Below are positions 58,735 to 64,000 of a stretch of DNA of 64,000 nt, piece by piece. The position numbers and the translations under genes were made by a program. The stretch comes from Eupeodes corollae (lineage: Eukaryota > Arthropoda > Insecta > Diptera > Syrphidae). The stretch covers positions 70,202,991-70,266,990 of the forward strand of contig NC_079149.1 in NCBI RefSeq assembly GCF_945859685.1. The letters are read 5' to 3'. Position 1 is the first letter of the stretch. The number at the start of each line of letters is the position of its first letter. A model generated the notes under the pieces. The model ran no database searches. It was given only the letters and a program-made list of their open reading frames with translations, and was not told where the DNA came from.

Positions 58735-60803
58735 TTTCATTCGCAAGGCGGGCAAATGCTCGCATGTCAACCGTATAGATCTAAGACCTATTAGCCTATC
58801 ATCCTTCATTCTCAAAACTCTGGAACGATTGATTGATATTCATGTACGTAATAGCATTGATAAGAGACTACCGATGTCTCAGCATGCTTACTGCATAGGG
58901 AAAGAAACAGCCTTGCACACTCTGGTAAGAACTATCGAATACTCCCTAGAGCAAAAGGAATATATTATAATGGCCTTCCTGGATATTGATGGCGCTTTCA
59001 ACAACTTTGACACATCCACTATCACTTCTGCTATGACGACCCTAAATGTCGAATACTTAATCTGTGAGTTGATTAATCTAATGCTAAAAAGTAAGATCAT
59101 CAACTCTAAGATGGTGGATTTTTGTACGAAAAGGTCTGTCTGTAGAGGCACTCCGAAAGGTGGTGTTCTGTCCCCTCTCCTGTGGAACAAAGTGGTTAAG
59201 GAACCACTAATATCCCTTAAGAGGGAAGTCTACAGAGTGGTTCGGTATGACGATGATGTTGCTATCGCCGTCACAGGAGAACATCCTAATACACTGAAAG
59301 ATCTCCTTCAAAACGCACTTAATATGTTCACTAGATGGGCTGATCACTGCGGAATTAGTATTCATTCTCAAAAAACAGACCTCGTCCTTTTTACACGGAA
59401 ATACAATTTTTATCCCAGTAATTGTAACTCCTTCAACAAAAAGTGTACCACACTAATTTTTACTAATGAAGCCATATATCTTGGTCTGGTTTTGGACAAA
59501 AATTTAAGTTGGAAATCTTATATTCAGAAAAGAGTTAAAAAAGCTACAGTAGCTCTTTTCTTTTGCAAGAAAGACATAGGAAGCAAATGGAGTTTTCAAC
59601 CTCGCATAACCTATTGGCTATACACATTGGTCATCCGACCAATACGTATGTACGTGGTTGCAGTATGGTGGGCTGCACTGGGGAAGTCACATACTACGAA
59701 AAAACTCAGCAGAGTCCAACGCACTGCATGTCTCTGCATAAGCGGGGCATTGAGAAGTGGAAGCTATAAGACTCAACGCCTCATCTCAATGGACCAACAA
59801 CAATGTGGGGCACTCCATCATTTTGAACCTCTTTGGTTCTATACCAAAGAACACAGACTACACTATTCCTAAACCACAATTTGAAAAAAAAAAACTTCAA
59901 GGTATTCATTCCGTCCAGAGATGAATGGGAATACAAAAAACTCCTGGATAACAAAAGCATTCATTTTTATACAGATGGATACAAGACAAATGAGCGGGTT
60001 GGTTATGGTGTGTACTCAGAAAAGCTTAATATGAGAAAACGTGATATCAACTTTTGATATCCGCACCTTCTCAGTCAGGCTGTTATGAAATCTCTTGATG
60101 GTGTCTCAACCAAATCTCAAACGGCCCTCGATTGTCGATCGTCTCTTATGGAGATGGCGCAGCAATTTAACATTCACCTATGTTGGGTGCCGGGCATCAG
60201 AGACATCACGGAAAATTGAACTCGATAAATATGGAACCGTCGTGCCTATTTCACCTGAAAGGGAAGAGATAGGTATACCGATAGCTACATGTAAACTTAT
60301 GCTAAAAGAAACGGCTTTTGCGATAGCCAACTCTAGGTGGCACAGTTTACCAACATGCGCAGCCACAAAACTCATATTGCCTTCACTGGGCCTAAAGCAC
60401 TTTAAAGACTTGTTATCTCAAAGCAGACTTCATATTTGCTCCCTAATAGGTGTCCTTATGGGACACTGTCTTATAGGCAGACACGCAATACGACTTGGTG
60501 TAGCCTCAAATGACTTCTGCAGGAGCTGTATGGACGAAGAAGAAGAGGAAACAATCTCTCACCTTCTTTGCACTTGCCCTGCTCTTTCACTAAGACGCAA
60601 ACTTCATCTGGGAGACTACTCTTTTGATAATCCCAGTAAACTAGCTAAAAAGGATATAAAATATCTTCTTCGCTTTATAAAAAGCTCAAAATGGTTCGTA
60701 GTAAAAAGTAATTCTCTGGATTCATGTGATATCACAATGTGCCTTTTCTTTTGGCCTAAGTGTGTGGATTCTGAATCTGCAGCCACTTTAACCTAGCCTA
60801 ACC
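58735..60803 (+). pseudogene. LOA/I-like LINE: RT, partial RNase H and tail, inserted into J1
   Basis: RT from about 58760 to 59871 in one frame: IDLRPISLSSFILKTLERLI, IMAFLDIDGAFNNFDTSTIT, CRGTPKGGVLSPLLWN, VVRYDDDVAIAV (YDDD where YADD is usual; both catalytic Asp remain), IHSQKTDLVLFTRKYN and LYTLVIRPIRMYVVAVWWAA. The frame then shifts to HFYTDGYKTNERVGYGVYSE (59965). About 110 bp of RNase H, including the catalytic Glu segment, is deleted near 60030, and the KADEL Asp is lost. The tail CRSCMDEEEEETISHLLCTC is kept. The 3' end is TAACCTAGCCTAACC. Flanks TATCATACGCTGC (58722-58734) and TATCAAACGCTGC (60804-60816) form a 13-bp target duplication. Confidence 0.85.
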
Positions 60804-60816
60804 TATCAAACGCTGC

Positions 60817-61260
60817 CGTTGGTAGTCCACATCCGAAGAACAAGGATGAGAATCTAAAAACTAATTTGAAAAGCTGAGCGTACTGTCATCTACGAAAAAA
60901 TTTAGTGGGTTAGAAGTTTCAGACAAAAGATCATTTATAAAAACAAGAAAGAGCGTCGGAGACAAAACGGAGCCCTGGGTCACACCAGCGTTTATTTTGT
61001 GAATATCAGATTTTAACCCGTCCAATACTACTTAAATTGAACAGTCCGAAAGGTAATTTCTCACCCAACAAAGAAGAGATTCATCGATACCAAAAGCACG
61101 CATTTTCAATAAGAGAGCTTGATGCCAAACTCTATCAAGTGCCTTTGAAATATCAAGTGCGATAATCTTACTTTTTCCAAAACCATGTAAAGATTTGTTC
61201 CACTTTTCGGTGAGATAAACCATGAGATCACCAGTGGAGTTATTGCTTTTCTAATAGAGT
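60817..61260 (-). pseudogene. Jockey-like LINE J1, RT palm (5' half of the interrupted copy)
   Basis: Minus strand: IIALDISKALDRVWHQALLL, FGIDESLLCWVRNYLSDCSI, then KINAGVTQGSVLSPTLFLVF and a VDDST-like catalytic box at about 60885. It matches the + strand copy at 29690-31090 and ends at CGGCAGCG exactly where the LOA-like insertion begins. Confidence 0.8.
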
Positions 61261-61334
61261 TTAAAATTGAGGGAAATCACAACCGCCCACCCCCAGTATA
61301 CCTGTCAATGTACTGAAAGTGTATGTCCACCTTA

Positions 61335-61770
61335 AGCACTATTCACATGAGCACGACCAACGTATGAACAAATGTTTGTTGATTTTGACATTTCTTTCAC
61401 AAGAGAATTTTTAATTGGTCGCGAATAAAGTTTGACTTTGACCACAGCCGAACACCATTCACCACCGAACCAAAACAAGAATAATTTGTTAGGTTAAGTA
61501 CGCGTGATTATTTTATTCGTTGCGAGTGTGGATAATGTGGAACGCGGATAAAGTTTGACAGTTCGTACCAACTACAATTTTGTTCGTGACGAATAAATTT
61601 GTTTTGTTAAATTTATTAATATATGATATTGAAATGTAAAAGTATGCATCATAAATCAAATAGAAACTATATTGCTATCGTTTTATTAAGAATTTGTGTG
61701 GAAATGTGTCTCAAACGTATATAAACTCACATTTAGTCGTTCGTTGGTCGCGCTCATGTGAATTCTGCTT
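61335..61770. mobile_element. MITE with about 30-bp terminal inverted repeats
   Basis: The left end CACTATTCACATGAGCACGA (continuing CCAACGTATGAACAAATG) is mirrored by CGTTGGTCGCGCTCATGTGA followed by ATTCTGC at 61738-61767. The interior is non-coding and holds a second internal inverted pair (GTCGCGAATAAAGTTTGAC and related). The superfamily is not determinable. Confidence 0.8.
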
Positions 61771-62629
61771 TATTATTAAGACAAGCTTTGATGTGTGTGT
61801 AATAAGCTTCGCGTCTTCTGAACCCAAGGATCAAGAATTAATCTGCATATCTGCAATCTAGTCGACAATGGGTTTTGGTTTATTTAATTCAAATCCACCT
61901 TCTAAATGAATGGATTAAGTCAGGTTTTTGAAATATCACTTTTTAAATTCGAAAAAACACGTACCTAAACGTTTATAAATTCATGAAGTATCTTTATTTC
62001 AATAAAATCTATAATGGTTTTTCAAATCTTTAAACCTCTTCTTCCATATTCAGTTCAAATATATGTATATATATATATATATATTCATACAACTTCACAC
62101 ACACACAGTAAAATGTTTAGGTGGTATTCGAATTTAAAAAATAACATTCTTTGTTTCTGCAACAGAAATAAAAGTAAAATTGTTGACCAGAACATGTCGG
62201 AAGGCATTTCAATATTTCGCAAGTGTTTTAAGAAATTCTTTTAGGCATGTTTTTTGACTACAAACAAGTCAACACAAACATTTCCCGTTACTGTTATTAC
62301 AAAAATTAGATTTATATTTAAATTCTGTAAAACAGTGGTTTATTTTTATCATTTTTAATTATTTTCTAGAAATTATTTAAATGGCAAAACAACGTTTGCC
62401 GTATCAGTTAGTCTACATCAAAACACAATATTGTGTGGATTTCCATTGCTGCCAGTATCCTTCTGATTTTTGTACAGTTATGTAGGGGTCTCAATAGAGC
62501 AAGTTTAAACTATTAAGAACGCCACCGTTAAGTCACAAAAAATGTTTATTTTCAGATTTAACCCTCCTTTTTTTGTATTTTATTTTTTTTTAAGCCACTG
62601 TAAAAGTTTAAGAAAAGTTTTTTTAATGG
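61771..62629. other. Spacer with (TA)n microsatellite
   Basis: (TA)n at about 62058-62085; otherwise nothing recognised. Confidence 0.4.
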
Positions 62630-63600
62630 AAAGTACGGCGTTTTACACAGATGGCTCAAAAACCAAAGAAAGGATTGGTGGTGGTGTGTACTCTGAACGA
62701 CTGAAATTAAGTCTCTCATTCCGACTTCCCAATCATTGTAGCGTGTTCCAGGCGGAACTTTTGGCGATTAAGGAAGTCTTGTCTTGGCTCAAAGAAAACG
62801 TGATATCAACATCTGATATCCGTATTTTCTCCGACAGCCAGGCCGCTATCAAATGTCTGGACTCTGTCTCTACAAACTCTATAACAGTCCATAACTGTCG
62901 ATCATCTCTAATGGAGATGGAGCAGCAGTTTAATATTCACCTATGCTGGGTGCCGGGCCATAGAGACATTCCAGGTAACTGTAAGGCAGATGAACTCGCC
63001 AGGAACGGTACAGTACAGCCCATCCTACCACGTTTGGCAAGTACTGGCATACCAATCGCTACTTGTAAACTGCTACTAATGCAAGACGCTGCGAGGAGGG
63101 CAGGCACCAGGTGGACCAATATCACCACGTGTCAAGCCACAAAAAACATCTGGCCAACACTGGATTTAAAACGTTCAAGGTGCTTGCTCTCTCTAAGCAG
63201 ATCGCATATAAGCTCGATAATAGGTCTCATAACCGGACACTGTCTAATAGGAAAGCACGCCACGAGACTAGGCGTATTCTCAAATGACTTTTGCAGAAGC
63301 TGTATGGACGAGGAAGAGGAAGAAACGGTTTTTCATCTTCTCTGCACATGCCCTGCTCTAGCTCGAAAACGCAAGAATTACCTAGTAGAATTCTTCTTTA
63401 ACGATCTAAACGATCTAAATCATATCAGTATAATCAGCCTCTCACGTTTCGTAAGCGACTCTAACTGGTTCCATTGAGCTTAGGAGGAAGCCTCAAGATT
63501 CATGTGGTATCACAATGAGCCATTAAACTGGCCTAAGTGTGTCCGTTTCCATCTTGAACTGCCACTATAACCTAACCTATCCTAACCTAACGGTGTTCTA
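62630..63600 (+). mobile_element. Young 5'-truncated LOA/I-like LINE
   Basis: Contains the RNase H frame (62644-63477), a 3' UTR sharing the GTGGTATCACAATGAGCC block with the 37056 copy, and a tail of TAACCTAACC repeats ending near 63592. The 5' truncation falls just before the RNase H domain. Target duplication is not clear. Confidence 0.8.
62644..63477 (+). pseudogene. Intact RNase H and C-terminal zinc-type domain of a truncated LINE
   Basis: One open frame with no internal stop. RNase H acidic residues are all in context: FYTDGSKT, QAELLAIKEVL, IFSDSQAAIK and GNCKADELAR; WVPGHRDIPG is the conserved loop before the last of these. The end carries CRSCMDEEEEETVFHLLCTC (Cys-x2-Cys-His-Cys), a zinc-binding type tail seen in this LINE group. 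It would degrade RNA in RNA:DNA hybrids during retrotransposition if the full protein existed, but RT and endonuclease are absent and its start at 62542 (or ATG 62626) is fortuitous flanking sequence. Confidence 0.82.
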
Positions 63601-64000
63601 ACAGAGACGTGTGTAAAAAGCAGCAACCCCTCTGTTTACTTCACTTCAATGAAGTCCCCAAAAGTAGAAGTCAAAAGTAACCATTTTTGCTTGTATTTTT
63701 TGTATGTGAAAAGTGATCTTTGAAAACCAATTTAAAATCAAAATAAATGTTTCCTCGCTCTAAAATTGCATTAATTATTTTTTATTTGAACATATCTCGC
63801 AATCAAAATGCAATTGGGATAATAATTTTTTTGTTCCATTTAAGATTTTAAACTCACTTTTCGTATTACGTTGTGAACGAGCCTTCTTACATTAAACATG
63901 CCTGTTTGTATTTTTAAAAATTTCGGGTTATCAAACATGTCTATTATTCAATAATTTTGTGTACCACTGTAAGCACATATCTGTAATCTGTCACTGTCAA
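63601..64000. other. Spacer at window end
   Basis: Nothing recognised. Confidence 0.4.

Overview
The window is nuclear DNA of an insect, most likely a brachyceran fly. It is AT-rich, has GT-AG introns and no operon structure, and is littered with degenerate insect-type retrotransposons and DNA transposons. Its only host gene recognised with confidence is a full-length orthologue of the Drosophila receptor tyrosine kinase Alk. I cannot name the species from sequence alone.

Layout. Positions 1-33,700 hold no convincing host gene. They carry fragments of RTE-like, Jockey-like and RNase-H-bearing (LOA/I-like) LINEs, a hAT element with a zinc-finger-MYM1-type transposase remnant, a Tc1-like transposase remnant, several small inverted-repeat elements, a tRNA-related SINE and a modular AT-rich repeat family called family X here. 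Two slightly GC-richer islands (about 19,140-19,740 and 25,300-27,100) look non-repetitive and could hold promoters or untranslated leader exons of Alk.

Alk occupies 33,777-46,950 on the + strand in twelve coding exons whose phases all agree. They encode about 1,739 residues: signal peptide, basic low-complexity N-terminus, MAM domain, LDLa module, second MAM domain, glycine-rich region, cysteine-rich juxtamembrane segment, one transmembrane helix, tyrosine kinase and a long Asn/Ser/Thr-rich tail. Intron 3 (6.2 kb) is a transposon landing zone. It holds an antisense LINE with a 15-bp target-site duplication, two family X copies, and between them a 136-bp near-identical copy of part of Alk's own first MAM exon, flanked by 13-bp direct repeats.

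Downstream (46,951-64,000) lie the probable 3' UTR, a broken minus-strand copy of a multi-copy arthropod gene family (48,180-49,850), two adjacent MITEs, long AT-rich spacer, a Jockey-like LINE split by a LOA-like LINE (58,010-61,260), a 435-bp MITE, and a young 5'-truncated LOA-like LINE with an intact RNase H frame (62,630-63,600).

The genes do not form a pathway. One receptor gene is embedded in transposon-rich DNA, and the main interest is how mobile elements have nested in each other and reshaped its third intron.
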